Origin: Desulfobulbaceae bacterium
Lineage (GTDB): Bacteria; Desulfobacterota; Desulfobulbia; Desulfobulbales; UBA5123
Assembly (NCBI GenBank): GCA_029865195.1
Contig: JAOUHH010000002.1
Location: 1 to 37,967 of the forward strand
DNA: 37,967 nt
Direction of reading: 5' to 3'
The translations under genes were made by a program, and so were the position numbers. A model generated the notes under the pieces. That model was not told the origin of the DNA. It searched no databases and saw only the letters and a list, made by a program, of their open reading frames with translations. The stretch's first letter is position 1. Each line of letters begins with the position of its first letter. Shown piece by piece: positions 28,542 through 37,708 of this stretch.

Positions 28542-31500
28542 ATGGCGCTCACCCTCTCCGCAGAGCTGCAGGCAGCACAGGACGGCCAGGCACACCGCCC
28601 CATCTGCGAGCTGATGAGCCTCTCCATGACCGAGGCGCTGCCCCTGATCGGGCAGGCGCTCACCAGCACCACCACCGCTGCGGATCCCGATGTCTTTACG
28701 CACTCAAGTGGGCGGCTGCTTGCGGTCTACCAGAACCATGTGGCCCTGAAGGACACTCTCCACTACGTCTACACCGACGTGGCCCGCACCGAGTTCACCA
28801 CGGTGACGGCGGTGACCATGGGCGCTGACGGCGACACCATCGAGGATATCGCCATCGTCGAGCTGGTGGGCGGCAACGTCGGCATCCTCTACACCTATAT
28901 CTCCGGCACCACCAAGTACCTGGTTTACGAGATCATCACCGTAACAGGCACGGCGGTGTCCACGGCGGTCATCACCTCGTGGTCTACCGCAACCTACTGG
29001 TCGGACGGCCTGGACGTGATCCGCCTGGCCAACGACACCTACCTGGCCGTCTATTGCAAGTGGGACGGCTCCGCCTATCAGATTTACAAACTCACCAGCA
29101 GCAACTTCACCGCCTGGACTGGCCCCACCGCGCTTTCCATCGCCGGCCTGGACGCCGCCAAGAAACGGCGGGAGCCGTCGTTGACCCAGATCGATACCGG
29201 CGAGGTATGGCTGTGGTTCGGCTATGCCGAGGCAACCGGCGCCACCGGCGAGATCTTGAGCAACGTTTACCACTCAATTTCGGCCGACAACGGCGCCACC
29301 TGGGCCGCGGCCGTGAAGTTGACCGCCTATGACGGATATGGCGCCATCGCCCGCTATCCGGTGGCGGTCCAGAAGGCGGCCAATCAGCAGCACCTGATCT
29401 ATACCGAGGTAAGCGGCTCTCTGAAACTGGAGAACGACCTCCTCTATGGCGGCTCCATCGACTACACCCACCCGGCCACGCAACTGCATTATGACCCGGT
29501 AAGCGGCTACCTGTATTGCATGGTCACCCGCTATGTCAACGATGCCCTGGCCGAGATCAACACCACGACCTGGGCTGTGGACAGAATCTGGAAGGCCGGC
29601 AGTGTGCCGGCCTGGAACAGCTTTTATAGTGTTTGGGAGCCGCTGGCCTGCACCAACGCCCTGGTCGGTTCCGGCCGCTACCGGCCCTTCTCTTCCCGGG
29701 GAGCGCTGGGGATGCTCAACGCCACCACCAACGTGTTCACCGACTACGCGTTTGACGACTATACCTGGTACGACGGCGACTATTACGGCCTGTCCAAAAA
29801 CGTCACCGGTTACTCTGTCCCGGCCAGCTACAGCACCACGGTCAAGGCGGCCCTGGTGGACGAGACGAGCCGGCGGCTCTACGTGTTCCTGCGCCAGGGG
29901 TATTCGATCCTCTCCGAGACCTTCTACGAGTTCGGCTGGATAGATCTTGATTCGGCCGGCCCTAGCCACACCTGGAACAAGTCCTTCGAGGTTGGTTCGT
30001 TTTCGTTGTCCGGCGGGAGCGACTGGGGGTCGCCGATGTACGACGTCTGCATCGATCCGGATGCAGACCTGATGATGTGGAGCAGCGGCAGCGCCAACTG
30101 TGAGTTGGTTGTGTTCTCTATTGCCGCCGGCGCCAGGCTCCGGCGCTACACCAATTCCGGCTACCCGGATTTCCCCTACGGCGGGATCACCTCCATGGTC
30201 CACGTCGACGGTTATGTCTATTTTACTTTCGTCTACAACGCCAGCTACAACCCGGAGTCGCGGGGGCTGGGCAGGATCAGCCTGACCGACGACACCGTCA
30301 CCTACTACCGGCCGACCTGGGCGACCCTGGACAGCTACGGCCTGGGGAAAATCACGGTGATCGATTCCGGCGCCAAGCTGATGATCGCCGGCTACTACGG
30401 GATCACCATCTTTGACGTGGTCACCGAGCAGTGGACGCTCTACGACAACGCCGCCATCCCGGGATTGACCGGAGACGGGGCAGACCAGTTTATCTGCGCG
30501 GTGATGGATGAGACCTCGCGGATGATCTACGCTGCCACCGCTGGCGAACAAACAACATGGACCGGGTTGGTGGGTTTTCTGGAGGCGGGGTTCATCCAGT
30601 GGCCAAAGTACCTGCTGGGCGAGTACACCACCTCCTGGGCCTGGGCCGCGGCGCTGCCGTTTGTTTCCGGCCACACCGACGGCGATGTGTCGGTGTGCCT
30701 GGACCCTGACGACAACTCTATTTTTGCCTTCTGGACTCACTACGGCAGCGACACCAGCGATATCTGGTGGGACAAGGAGTCCGCCGCCATGGACCTGGCG
30801 CCGCTGCTGATCACCGGCACCGACCTGGTGGCCGAGTGGAGTGTGGACGATTCACCCAACCGGCTGAGTTTTGAGCTGTCCCACGGGCACCTGTTTGACC
30901 AGCACAACAGCAACTCGCTGTGGCGGCCCTACCTGGCCAAGGGGCGGCGGCTGACCCTGCGCCAGGGCGAGACGGTGAGCGCGGTTGACTACTGGGCCAG
31001 CCAGGGTAAGTGGGTGGTGACCGAAACCGCCCTCAGCTACAAGCGGGGCGATTACCCGTCGGTGCGGGTGACGGCGCTGTGCGACCGGGAGTTTCTGGCC
31101 CGCCACCAGGTGGTGGCGTCGGAGTATCTCACCTATCAGCCCGACGCCGCCATCGAGCAAATCGTAACGGGCGAGATGGGCTGGGACGCCGGCATGCTGG
31201 ACATTCCGGCGCTGGCCGGCGGCTTTGTGCTTAACACCCAGTTCGTCCACACCTCGGTTGGCGACATGGTGGACACCATCGCCAATCGGTTCGGGTACTT
31301 CGCCATCATGGGCATGGACGGCAAGCTGACCCTGCGGCCCATCACCGTTGATGGCGCCACGGCGCATGCCTACGGCGACACCACCAAGCTGATTGATTTT
31401 ACCCCGGACGACACTTTCAGCGACTTCACCAACCAGGTCACCGTTACCGGCGAGGAGCAGGACTACACCCAGGGCATCCTGGCCGAGGAGCAGGTGGCGG

Positions 31501-32249
31501 AGCGTAACGGCACCATGGGGTGGTGGGGGTGCAAGAATACCATCCGCATCTACTACAGCGAAGACCAGCAGCGGCGGTGCATAGAGCCGCGCCTGGAGCA
31601 GGTCGAGATCCCGGCGCCCCTGTTCGGGCTGGCCGGCAGCGTGAGCGTTTCGCTTTCCGCCTCGGACCCTGGCTACCAGTGGGTAGAGATCACCATCTCG
31701 GCGCCCGACCTGCGGCCGGCCCTGGCGGCGGCCCTGGCCCTGTACCTGGTTGGCAACAAGATCCCGGACATCGCCCCATCCACCGGCGGGCCGACCTGGC
31801 CGGTGGGGCGCTGGGCCGAGAGTGCCGGGCTGATGGCCTGCATGATGATCCTGGGGTCGGTCGCCAACTGGCAGTTCAGGATCCATGCCGCGCCGTTGAG
31901 TTACTTCCGCAGGTCGGTGCAGGCCACTGCCGACGACCTGCTTTTCCAGGCCCAGATCGGGCAGGTGATCGGGCAGCAGATCGACGGCTGGTGCTGCTAC
32001 TCGCAGTCCCACTGCCAGGAGGTGGCGGATTTTGAGCTGCTCCTCCTGCAGTTGCAGCGCCGCCGGGTGAGGTTCAGCAAGGTCGGCCACCTGCAGGACG
32101 AGGTCGGCGACACCATCACCATCAAGCACCCGTACACCGGCGCCACCATCAAGCTCTTTGTGGCGGCGCTGAAGCGCATCTACCGGCAGCCGGAGGCCGG
32201 CAGCACCGACGGCGGCCTGGTCGACTCGATAGAGGGGTGGGTGCTGTGA
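28542..32249 (+). CDS. Tail hub protein with sialidase-like beta-propeller
   Basis: A 1235-residue tail-tip protein. The start (LSAELQAAQDGQAHRPICEL) is typical of tail proteins that close the tail tip. From about residue 40 to 740 it is a run of aromatic, Gly- and Asp-rich blades with an Asp-box (SADNGATW at about 246) and repeated YVYT/LYTYIS-like strands, consistent with one or two beta-propellers as in sialidases and carbohydrate-binding proteins. From about 757 (TDLVAEWSVDDSPNRLSF) the sequence is hub-like, with QPDAAIEQIVTGEMGWDAGMLD and FVHTSVGDMVDTIANRFGYF. The propeller likely binds or cuts host surface sugar; no catalytic residues were assigned. Confidence 0.75.
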   Translation: MALTLSAELQAAQDGQAHRPICELMSLSMTEALPLIGQALTSTTTAADPDVFTHSSGRLLAVYQNHVALKDTLHYVYTDVARTEFTTVTAVTMGADGDTIEDIAIVELVGGNVGILYTYISGTTKYLVYEIITVTGTAVSTAVITSWSTATYWSDGLDVIRLANDTYLAVYCKWDGSAYQIYKLTSSNFTAWTGPTALSIAGLDAAKKRREPSLTQIDTGEVWLWFGYAEATGATGEILSNVYHSISADNGATWAAAVKLTAYDGYGAIARYPVAVQKAANQQHLIYTEVSGSLKLENDLLYGGSIDYTHPATQLHYDPVSGYLYCMVTRYVNDALAEINTTTWAVDRIWKAGSVPAWNSFYSVWEPLACTNALVGSGRYRPFSSRGALGMLNATTNVFTDYAFDDYTWYDGDYYGLSKNVTGYSVPASYSTTVKAALVDETSRRLYVFLRQGYSILSETFYEFGWIDLDSAGPSHTWNKSFEVGSFSLSGGSDWGSPMYDVCIDPDADLMMWSSGSANCELVVFSIAAGARLRRYTNSGYPDFPYGGITSMVHVDGYVYFTFVYNASYNPESRGLGRISLTDDTVTYYRPTWATLDSYGLGKITVIDSGAKLMIAGYYGITIFDVVTEQWTLYDNAAIPGLTGDGADQFICAVMDETSRMIYAATAGEQTTWTGLVGFLEAGFIQWPKYLLGEYTTSWAWAAALPFVSGHTDGDVSVCLDPDDNSIFAFWTHYGSDTSDIWWDKESAAMDLAPLLITGTDLVAEWSVDDSPNRLSFELSHGHLFDQHNSNSLWRPYLAKGRRLTLRQGETVSAVDYWASQGKWVVTETALSYKRGDYPSVRVTALCDREFLARHQVVASEYLTYQPDAAIEQIVTGEMGWDAGMLDIPALAGGFVLNTQFVHTSVGDMVDTIANRFGYFAIMGMDGKLTLRPITVDGATAHAYGDTTKLIDFTPDDTFSDFTNQVTVTGEEQDYTQGILAEEQVAERNGTMGWWGCKNTIRIYYSEDQQRRCIEPRLEQVEIPAPLFGLAGSVSVSLSASDPGYQWVEITISAPDLRPALAAALALYLVGNKIPDIAPSTGGPTWPVGRWAESAGLMACMMILGSVANWQFRIHAAPLSYFRRSVQATADDLLFQAQIGQVIGQQIDGWCCYSQSHCQEVADFELLLLQLQRRRVRFSKVGHLQDEVGDTITIKHPYTGATIKLFVAALKRIYRQPEAGSTDGGLVDSIEGWVL

Positions 32250-33331
32250 AGAGCATAGGTCTCAGCCGCAAGCGGTTTATCCGCCAGGGCGCCCAGCAGG
32301 CGGTGGCCGCCCGGCGGGAGACCTTTTGCGCCGTGGTCTGGGATGTGTACCCGGCACAGCGGTACTGCCGCTGCAAGATCCAGGGCTCAGACACCTATGT
32401 GGTGGCCCATTACCCGGAGAACTGGACCGCCACCCCGGAATACCTCAAACCCGCCAACGGCGTGATCCTGGAGCGGGTTGGCGGGATGCAGGGGCGGTTG
32501 ATCGTGAAGAGCCACGGCGTTATCCGCCCGATCTCGCCCACCGGGGCCTCGGCTCCGGCCCTGGCCACCCCGCCCGACTGCGTGTTGACCGGCCTCTTGG
32601 TGACGGAGATCCCGGCGCAACTGCAAATGGCGGTGTTTGTCCGCACCGGCACCATCCGCATCGGCGGCACCACCTACACGGTGGACGCCATCGCCATGAG
32701 CGACACGACGCTCCTCACCATGGCCATGGAGGCGCCCATCGAGGAAACCGCCGCGGTGCTGGCCATCGGTGCGGCGCCGGCGGTGGGCCAGTGGCGGTAC
32801 GACCTCGTCTCGGTGGGGGCTGATCTGGCTATCCATGTCACCGCCGGCACGGCGAGCAGCAGCCCGGTGATGCCGGACCTGCCGGCCGGCCACGTCAAGT
32901 GCGGCCACGTCCTGGTGACCGGCGGCATGACCGAGGTGACCAGCAGCGCCATCGATGTCTGGTGGGTGGCGCCTGCCCCCAGCCTGTTGACCGTGGCCAT
33001 CGCCGACGACGACCTGGCCTGGGGCGAGTTGAGCACCACCGTGACCGTGGCGGTGGAGGATCAGTATGGCCACTCGATTCTGCAGAGCGGCAACGGCTGG
33101 TATGTGACCCTGGCCATTGCCACCGGCAACGGCACCATCTCGTGGGGAAGCAGCTCGGGCACCAGTGTTGAGGGGTATAGCGGCGCGGCCAGCAACCAGG
33201 TGGTGTTCACCTACACCAGGGACGGGCTCGACCCGGGCGACGTGAGCCCGACCTTCAGCATCACCATGGATTACCTGACCGCCTACGGCAACATCATCCT
33301 CCGCGACGTCGGCGGCGACATCATGACCTAA
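32246..33331 (+). CDS. Tail protein with OB-like N-terminus and Ig-like C-terminus
   Basis: A 361-residue protein. Residues about 25-95 are a small beta-barrel-type domain (CAVVWDVYPAQRYCRCKIQG; GVILERVGGMQGRLIVKSHGVI), as in tail-tip OB-fold proteins. The middle is a beta-rich linker with repeated TG/TSS stretches. The C-terminal 110 residues (LLTVAIADDDLAWGELSTTV to DVGGD) form a bacterial Ig-like domain of the invasin type, often used to bind cell-surface sugar. The GTG start overlaps the hub stop by 4 nt; GAGGGG upstream. Confidence 0.68.
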   Translation: MKSIGLSRKRFIRQGAQQAVAARRETFCAVVWDVYPAQRYCRCKIQGSDTYVVAHYPENWTATPEYLKPANGVILERVGGMQGRLIVKSHGVIRPISPTGASAPALATPPDCVLTGLLVTEIPAQLQMAVFVRTGTIRIGGTTYTVDAIAMSDTTLLTMAMEAPIEETAAVLAIGAAPAVGQWRYDLVSVGADLAIHVTAGTASSSPVMPDLPAGHVKCGHVLVTGGMTEVTSSAIDVWWVAPAPSLLTVAIADDDLAWGELSTTVTVAVEDQYGHSILQSGNGWYVTLAIATGNGTISWGSSSGTSVEGYSGAASNQVVFTYTRDGLDPGDVSPTFSITMDYLTAYGNIILRDVGGDIMT

Positions 33332-33341
33332 GGAGGCCCGC

Positions 33342-35573
33342 ATGGGTACCAATTTTCATACCGCTCCAACCACCGCAACCAAGTGGAAGCCGGCCGATGT
33401 TGAGGCGTTTCTCTCCACCCTGGACCAGGCCATCACCTACGGCAAGAACGTGATTGTTCATTGTGACGGGCTGGTGACCTACAACAAGACCGGGAAATTG
33501 GCCTGGGCCTCGACGCTGCGGATCACCTTTAACCGGGCGGATGGCAAGGCGGTGCAGAACACGGTGGCGGCCGGCTCCATCACCCTGGCCGACGGGGAGT
33601 TCGCCTATCTTGACCTGAACGAGACCGACGCCACGGCGCTGACCATGGCCAAGGCAGCGGTTACCACCGGGGCGGCCAGCAATTTTATCGCCTACAACCG
33701 GCTGGTCCTGGGGTACCGCAACGCGGCATCGGATGAGTTTTTTCCGGTTAACCTGCATCTGGCCATCGAGCCGGGGTTTAACGACGATTTCGACGAAGAT
33801 CCGGTCACCACCACCGGGTTGACCTGGGGGTATAAGGCGGGACTGTTCCGTAACGACAACGCGGTTTACAGCAAGGCCGCCGGGACGGTGGCGCTCACCG
33901 ACGCCGCCACCAACTACGTGGAGATCGATGTCTCCACCCAGACCCTGGTGAAGAACACCACCGGGTTTACCGCCGGTGATATCCCGATCCGGGAGGTTGT
34001 GTGCGCAGGCGGGGCGCAGACCGGCAGCGCGGATAAGCGGACGGCGCTGAATGTGGGCGGTGCTGGCGGGGCATCGACCTTTCTAGGCCTGACCGACACC
34101 CCGGGGAGTTACGCCGGCCAGGCCGGCAAGGTTCCGGTGGTAAACACTGGGGAAACGGCGCTTGAGTTTGTGGGTGTTCCCAGTGCCGTCGCCAAGGCTT
34201 ACCCGGATTTCCTGACCTCGGCAAAGGCTGCGGCCGACTCCGGCGACGACGAGTTTGCTGCAGCATCGCTCACCGGCTGGACGGCGGTGGCTGGTTCTTC
34301 CGGCACTGTCAACTTTTTGGGCGCCGCCGATGTCGGCATCTATGACCTGGCCACCCGGGCCGGCACGTTGTTGATCCAGGCCCGGAACAACAACGTGCAG
34401 CTCCGCAAGGACTTCGAGATCCCGGACGGGGCTTGCGAGATCATGCCGGTGAGTTTGACGGCGCTGTTAGAGTCCACCGGCAGCGGGGTCGGGATCGCCG
34501 ACAATGAGCTGAACATCGGCCTCTACCTCAACGACAACGACATCTCGCCCACCAGCGGTAATTATGCAGCCCTGTTGATGGACTGCGCCGCTTCGGCAAT
34601 CCAGCTGCTGGCCATCGACAACACCAGCCAGCGCGGCACCACCGGCGTTACCACCGACGTGCTCAATGTGCCGCTGGGGCAAACGGTGTTTTTGCGGATA
34701 ACCCGCAGCGGCACCACCTACTACTACCATTACAGCCTGGACGGCCGGGGCTGGGTGGCCATGGGCAAGAGCGCCATCGGCTCGGCGCTGACCAACATCT
34801 GGATCGGCGTGACCGCCTCGGCCGGTTTTACCGACCCGGTGCCCATCATCTCGATCCCCTGGGTGCGCCAGGGGTTGAGCAGCCTCGACCCTTGGCCGTG
34901 GACTGCGGCCAGCGAGGCGCTGCTGGCGCCGCTCAATTTCAACGCCCGCACCGGCGGCGCCTTTGGCGCCCTGGACAGCTACAACACCACCGGCATGGCC
35001 AATGGTCAGCCGGCGCAGGTGAGAGATTCGCTGGGGGTGCATGACTACCGCTTCAACTCCACCTCGACGGACACAGAGGACGGATTGTTGCGGGTGGCTC
35101 CTGATACCGGCAGCGGCCGGTGGCATCTGGTGGGGACGACTACTCATATCGGTGCTCTTGTTTCCAAGGTAAGTGCTAATCAATCAATTACCATTGGAAC
35201 ATTCACCCCTGTAACATTCAACACCGAGAATGAAGATGTTGGGGGATTTTGGGTCGTCGGTTCTCCATCAAGACTTACAATACCAAAAGGTGTAACCCGT
35301 GTGAAGATGGAGGCAAACGTTGCATGGGCAACCGGGGGAACAGCCTATGTGATAATGACTATATACAAGAATGGGACGGCCTTATCTCCAACACCGTGGC
35401 AACGAGATTATGCAGTTGGAGAGGACGAGCACAACATCTCGACATATGAAATACCTGTAGTGGCCGGAGACTATCTTGAGTTAGTAGTGTATGTGACAGT
35501 AACAAAAAATGTTGTTGGGTCTGCCGCCCCAACCAGAACATGGATGTCAATAAACGCAATTGAATTTGCCTAG
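33342..35573 (+). CDS. Tail fibre / receptor-binding protein
   Basis: A 743-residue fibre. The N-terminal 230 residues attach to the tail (KWKPADVEAFLSTLDQAITYG). The linker FLGLTDTPGSYAGQAGKVPV (about 247-266) is a motif found in many phage fibres. A lectin-like middle follows (about 300-540), then DYRFNSTSTDTEDG. The last 140 residues (from about 601) are a C1q/TNF-like jelly roll (VTRVKMEANVAWATGGTAYV; AGDYLELVVYVTV). The DNA for that tip is clearly AT-richer than the rest of the gene, suggesting that the receptor-binding tip was exchanged. Confidence 0.85.
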   Translation: MGTNFHTAPTTATKWKPADVEAFLSTLDQAITYGKNVIVHCDGLVTYNKTGKLAWASTLRITFNRADGKAVQNTVAAGSITLADGEFAYLDLNETDATALTMAKAAVTTGAASNFIAYNRLVLGYRNAASDEFFPVNLHLAIEPGFNDDFDEDPVTTTGLTWGYKAGLFRNDNAVYSKAAGTVALTDAATNYVEIDVSTQTLVKNTTGFTAGDIPIREVVCAGGAQTGSADKRTALNVGGAGGASTFLGLTDTPGSYAGQAGKVPVVNTGETALEFVGVPSAVAKAYPDFLTSAKAAADSGDDEFAAASLTGWTAVAGSSGTVNFLGAADVGIYDLATRAGTLLIQARNNNVQLRKDFEIPDGACEIMPVSLTALLESTGSGVGIADNELNIGLYLNDNDISPTSGNYAALLMDCAASAIQLLAIDNTSQRGTTGVTTDVLNVPLGQTVFLRITRSGTTYYYHYSLDGRGWVAMGKSAIGSALTNIWIGVTASAGFTDPVPIISIPWVRQGLSSLDPWPWTAASEALLAPLNFNARTGGAFGALDSYNTTGMANGQPAQVRDSLGVHDYRFNSTSTDTEDGLLRVAPDTGSGRWHLVGTTTHIGALVSKVSANQSITIGTFTPVTFNTENEDVGGFWVVGSPSRLTIPKGVTRVKMEANVAWATGGTAYVIMTIYKNGTALSPTPWQRDYAVGEDEHNISTYEIPVVAGDYLELVVYVTVTKNVVGSAAPTRTWMSINAIEFA

Positions 35574-35605
35574 ACGATAAGCCTTACAACAAAGGAGCCG
35601 CCCTC

Positions 35606-36037
35606 ATGGACAAGATACAGATGGTCATCGCTGCAATAGGCCTGTTGTTGGCCATCATCACCGCCGGTGGCGGCTACCTGGGCGGCCGGTTCCACGCCGC
35701 CAGAAAGGCCGGGGCGGCCCAGGCTTTGAGCGAGGCGGCGGTGGCGAGGCTTGGCGAGCTGGTCGCCCGGGTTGACACCACGGTTTTTGACGCCGACCGG
35801 CTGCCACGGTTCGTCACCCGCACCGATTGCGACCAGTCGAAAAGAGACTATCGGACCAGGGTGTGTGCAAAGCTCGACGACATCAAGGGCGACCTGGCCA
35901 CCAAGCATCTTGAGATCACCGGAGCGCTCTCGTCGCACCACCAGGAGAACGGCGAGGCGTTTAAGCGGTTGTTTGACTGGCAGCTCGGGATAGAGAAGCG
36001 AGTGGGCGGACTGGAGGCTAAAAACGAGGGAGGGTGA
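35606..36037 (+). CDS. TM plus coiled-coil protein, lysis region (spanin- or holin-like)
   Basis: A 143-residue protein with an N-terminal transmembrane helix (about 4-28, IAAIGLLLAIITAGGGYLGG) followed by a long charged helix (about 30-140) with two cysteines (C75 and C86). This shape fits an inner-membrane spanin or a holin-associated protein, and it opens the lysis region. A matching outer-membrane lipoprotein partner was not found in another frame, so the spanin assignment stays open. Confidence 0.65.
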   Translation: MDKIQMVIAAIGLLLAIITAGGGYLGGRFHAARKAGAAQALSEAAVARLGELVARVDTTVFDADRLPRFVTRTDCDQSKRDYRTRVCAKLDDIKGDLATKHLEITGALSSHHQENGEAFKRLFDWQLGIEKRVGGLEAKNEGG

Positions 36038-36041
36038 CGCC

Positions 36042-36266
36042 ATGTTTAAGCTGGTGCGGGACACGGACCGATGTGTGCAATGCGGCAACTGCGACATCCT
36101 GAGCCGCCCGACGGCTCTGCCCGGCTACCTGACGCCACGGCTGATGCGGGAGAGCAGCTCGGTGCTAATCTCCCCGGCCAGCCTGGAGACGCACCGCGGC
36201 CGGATCGAGACGGCAATCGAGCGCTGCCACATGGAGGCGCTGAGTTTGGAGGGGGTGGAGGGATGA
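36042..36266 (+). CDS. Small ferredoxin-like protein
   Basis: A 74-residue protein with RCVQCGNCDIL (about 10-20), a C-x2-C-x2-C motif, and a distant AIERCHMEALSLEGV (about 58-72). This matches a single [4Fe-4S] ferredoxin in which the fourth cysteine comes from the C-terminal half (the usual CP is CH here). It overlaps the M23 gene by 4 nt. A ferredoxin inside a lysis cassette is unusual; it may serve host redox metabolism during infection. Metal binding is inferred from the motif only. Confidence 0.65.
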   Translation: MFKLVRDTDRCVQCGNCDILSRPTALPGYLTPRLMRESSSVLISPASLETHRGRIETAIERCHMEALSLEGVEG

Positions 36267-36661
36267 TATCGCCAACCGGCAAGACCAGTGTGCGGAGCGA
36301 CTCGAAGGGCGACGGGCACTACGGGTCTCCCCGTGGTGCCAGGATGCACGACGGCACCGATTATCCGTGCATACCAGGGCAGCAGGTGGTGGCGCCAATT
36401 GCCGGCACGGTGTCGCGCGAGGCTGTGCCGTATGCCGATGACCCAAAATACCGCGGCCTGGTCATCCAGGGCAAACACGCCCGGGTGAAGCTGTTTTACC
36501 TGCTGCCGGCTAAGGGGATTGTCGGCAAAAGCGTTGCCGAAGGGCAGGTAATAGGCACGGCCCAGGACATCTCGGCCAAGTACGGCAAGGAGATGACGCC
36601 ACACATCCACCTGCAGGTGGAGAGCTACGACCCGGAGTTGCTGATCGGATATCCAGGGTGA
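36263..36661 (+). CDS. Endolysin-type M23 metallopeptidase
   Basis: A 132-residue M23 (LytM-like) peptidase. Zinc and catalytic residues: His29 and Asp33 (MHDGTDY), His114 and His116 (TPHIHLQV). The surrounding pattern VVAPIAGTVSR, then KLFYLLPAKGIVGKSVAEGQVIGT, is the family core. It would cut peptide cross-links in peptidoglycan at lysis. It has no signal peptide, so it depends on a holin. Start at 36263 chosen for GGAGGG and the ATGA overlap. Confidence 0.9.
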   Translation: MISPTGKTSVRSDSKGDGHYGSPRGARMHDGTDYPCIPGQQVVAPIAGTVSREAVPYADDPKYRGLVIQGKHARVKLFYLLPAKGIVGKSVAEGQVIGTAQDISAKYGKEMTPHIHLQVESYDPELLIGYPG

Positions 36662-37413
36662 CCCTGCGTTGTCATGGCGGCTGCTGCGAGCTGTGCGCCG
36701 ATGATGTCTGGGAAGAGTGCCACCCGGGAGGGTGGGAGACAAGAGGGGGTGGGGGTGTGAACGAGATATCACGCTGTGCGACGTTGTCGTTGCTTGCTTA
36801 CAGCCATGCCAATTACTCGGTGGCATCCACCTCCACCCAGGCTATTGCCGTTGACGGGGCGCTCGCTTTTCGCGGCACCCATGAGTTGGCCGACTGGCTC
36901 ACCGATGCCGATTGCCGCTTGGTGGCGGCTCCGTTCGGCATGGTGCATGCCGGGTTCTGGCGGGCGTATCAGTCAATTGCGCCACTGCTGCCGGCGGCCG
37001 AGGTGATAACCGGCCATTCCCTCGGCGGGGCGCTGGCCCTGCTGTGCGGACTCGACCGGCTGCACCGGGGTGAGGACGTGCGGGTGGTCACCTTTGGCCA
37101 GCCTCGGGCTTTGGGCCTCTGCACCGCTCAGGCCATGCGCCACCGGTTTGGCGACTGGGTGACGCGGTGCGTGCACAACAATGACGTGGTGCCAAGGGTG
37201 CCCACCAGGCTGATGGGTTACGGCCACATGGGCCGGCTGGTGTATTTTGACCGTCACGGCCTGCACCGCCCCGGCATTACCTGGTCGGAGCTTTTGCGCG
37301 ACCGGGTGGCCGGCAGGATAGAGGCAGTTTTGGAGCGTGGCACCGACGGCATCCGCGACCACGACCTGGCGCGTTACGCCTGGTGCGCGGCCAGGATGGA
37401 GGCAAGGTCATGA
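36658..37413 (+). CDS. Class-3 lipase-like alpha/beta hydrolase
   Basis: A 251-residue protein. The lipase domain (from about residue 35) contains LAFRGTHELADWLTDAD, the nucleophile elbow GHSLGGALALLCG (Ser about 120), catalytic Asp in VHNNDVVPRVP and a late His (DHDLARY). A Cys-rich N-terminal piece (CHGGCCELCADDVWEECH) precedes it. GTG at 36658 overlaps the M23 stop; a second GTG at 36757 has a stronger ribosome site and starts exactly at the lipase domain, so both forms may be made. In the lysis region it may attack host membrane lipids or another envelope ester. Confidence 0.85.
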   Translation: MTLRCHGGCCELCADDVWEECHPGGWETRGGGGVNEISRCATLSLLAYSHANYSVASTSTQAIAVDGALAFRGTHELADWLTDADCRLVAAPFGMVHAGFWRAYQSIAPLLPAAEVITGHSLGGALALLCGLDRLHRGEDVRVVTFGQPRALGLCTAQAMRHRFGDWVTRCVHNNDVVPRVPTRLMGYGHMGRLVYFDRHGLHRPGITWSELLRDRVAGRIEAVLERGTDGIRDHDLARYAWCAARMEARS

Positions 37414-37481
37414 GTTGCCCGCAATGCGGCAGCCAGTGGGACGGGAGGCACTGCCCTGCCTGCGGCTACGAGGAGTGCTGA
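37410..37481 (+). CDS. 23-residue zinc-ribbon peptide
   Basis: A tiny frame: MSCPQCGSQW, then HCPACGYEEC. Two CxxC knuckles (C3/C6 and C15/C18) form a minimal zinc ribbon. Its ATG overlaps the lipase stop (ATGA) and GGAGG lies upstream. Very short, but the fourfold Cys pattern and coupling make translation plausible. Confidence 0.5.
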   Translation: MSCPQCGSQWDGRHCPACGYEEC

Positions 37482-37532
37482 AACTGATAAGCCTCCGCGG
37501 GCCGGAGGCGCAGATGATAAAGAGGTGTATCC

Positions 37533-37700
37533 ATGATTGATTGGTTGCTCAACCACTGGCAGGACATCTTGACCGCCATCTCCGGCGTGGTGACCGCAGC
37601 AAGCATTATCGTGAAGCTCACCCCAACCCCTGCCGACGACGCGGCCCTGGCCAGGGTGTTGCGGCTGCTCGACCTGCTGGCGCTGAACCCTAAACGGTGA
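37533..37700 (+). CDS. Small holin-like membrane protein
   Basis: A 55-residue protein with one hydrophobic helix (about 10-28, DILTAISGVVTAASIIVKL) followed by TPTPADDAALARVLRLLDLLALNP. A VTAASIIVKLTPTPADD phrase recurs in small phage membrane proteins next to lysis genes, so it may be a holin or antiholin. GAGGTG site before the ATG. It is the last gene before attP. Confidence 0.7.
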   Translation: MIDWLLNHWQDILTAISGVVTAASIIVKLTPTPADDAALARVLRLLDLLALNPKR

Positions 37701-37708
37701 CGGTCCGA

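Noticed and set aside
29274..32129. Long minus-strand open frames of 488 and 425 codons opposite the tail hub gene
   Set aside because: They are antisense shadows of a GC-rich gene: no ribosome sites, no domains, composition driven by the other strand.
35145..35573. Diversity-generating retroelement at the fibre tip
   Set aside because: No reverse transcriptase gene and no template repeat of this segment anywhere in the window.
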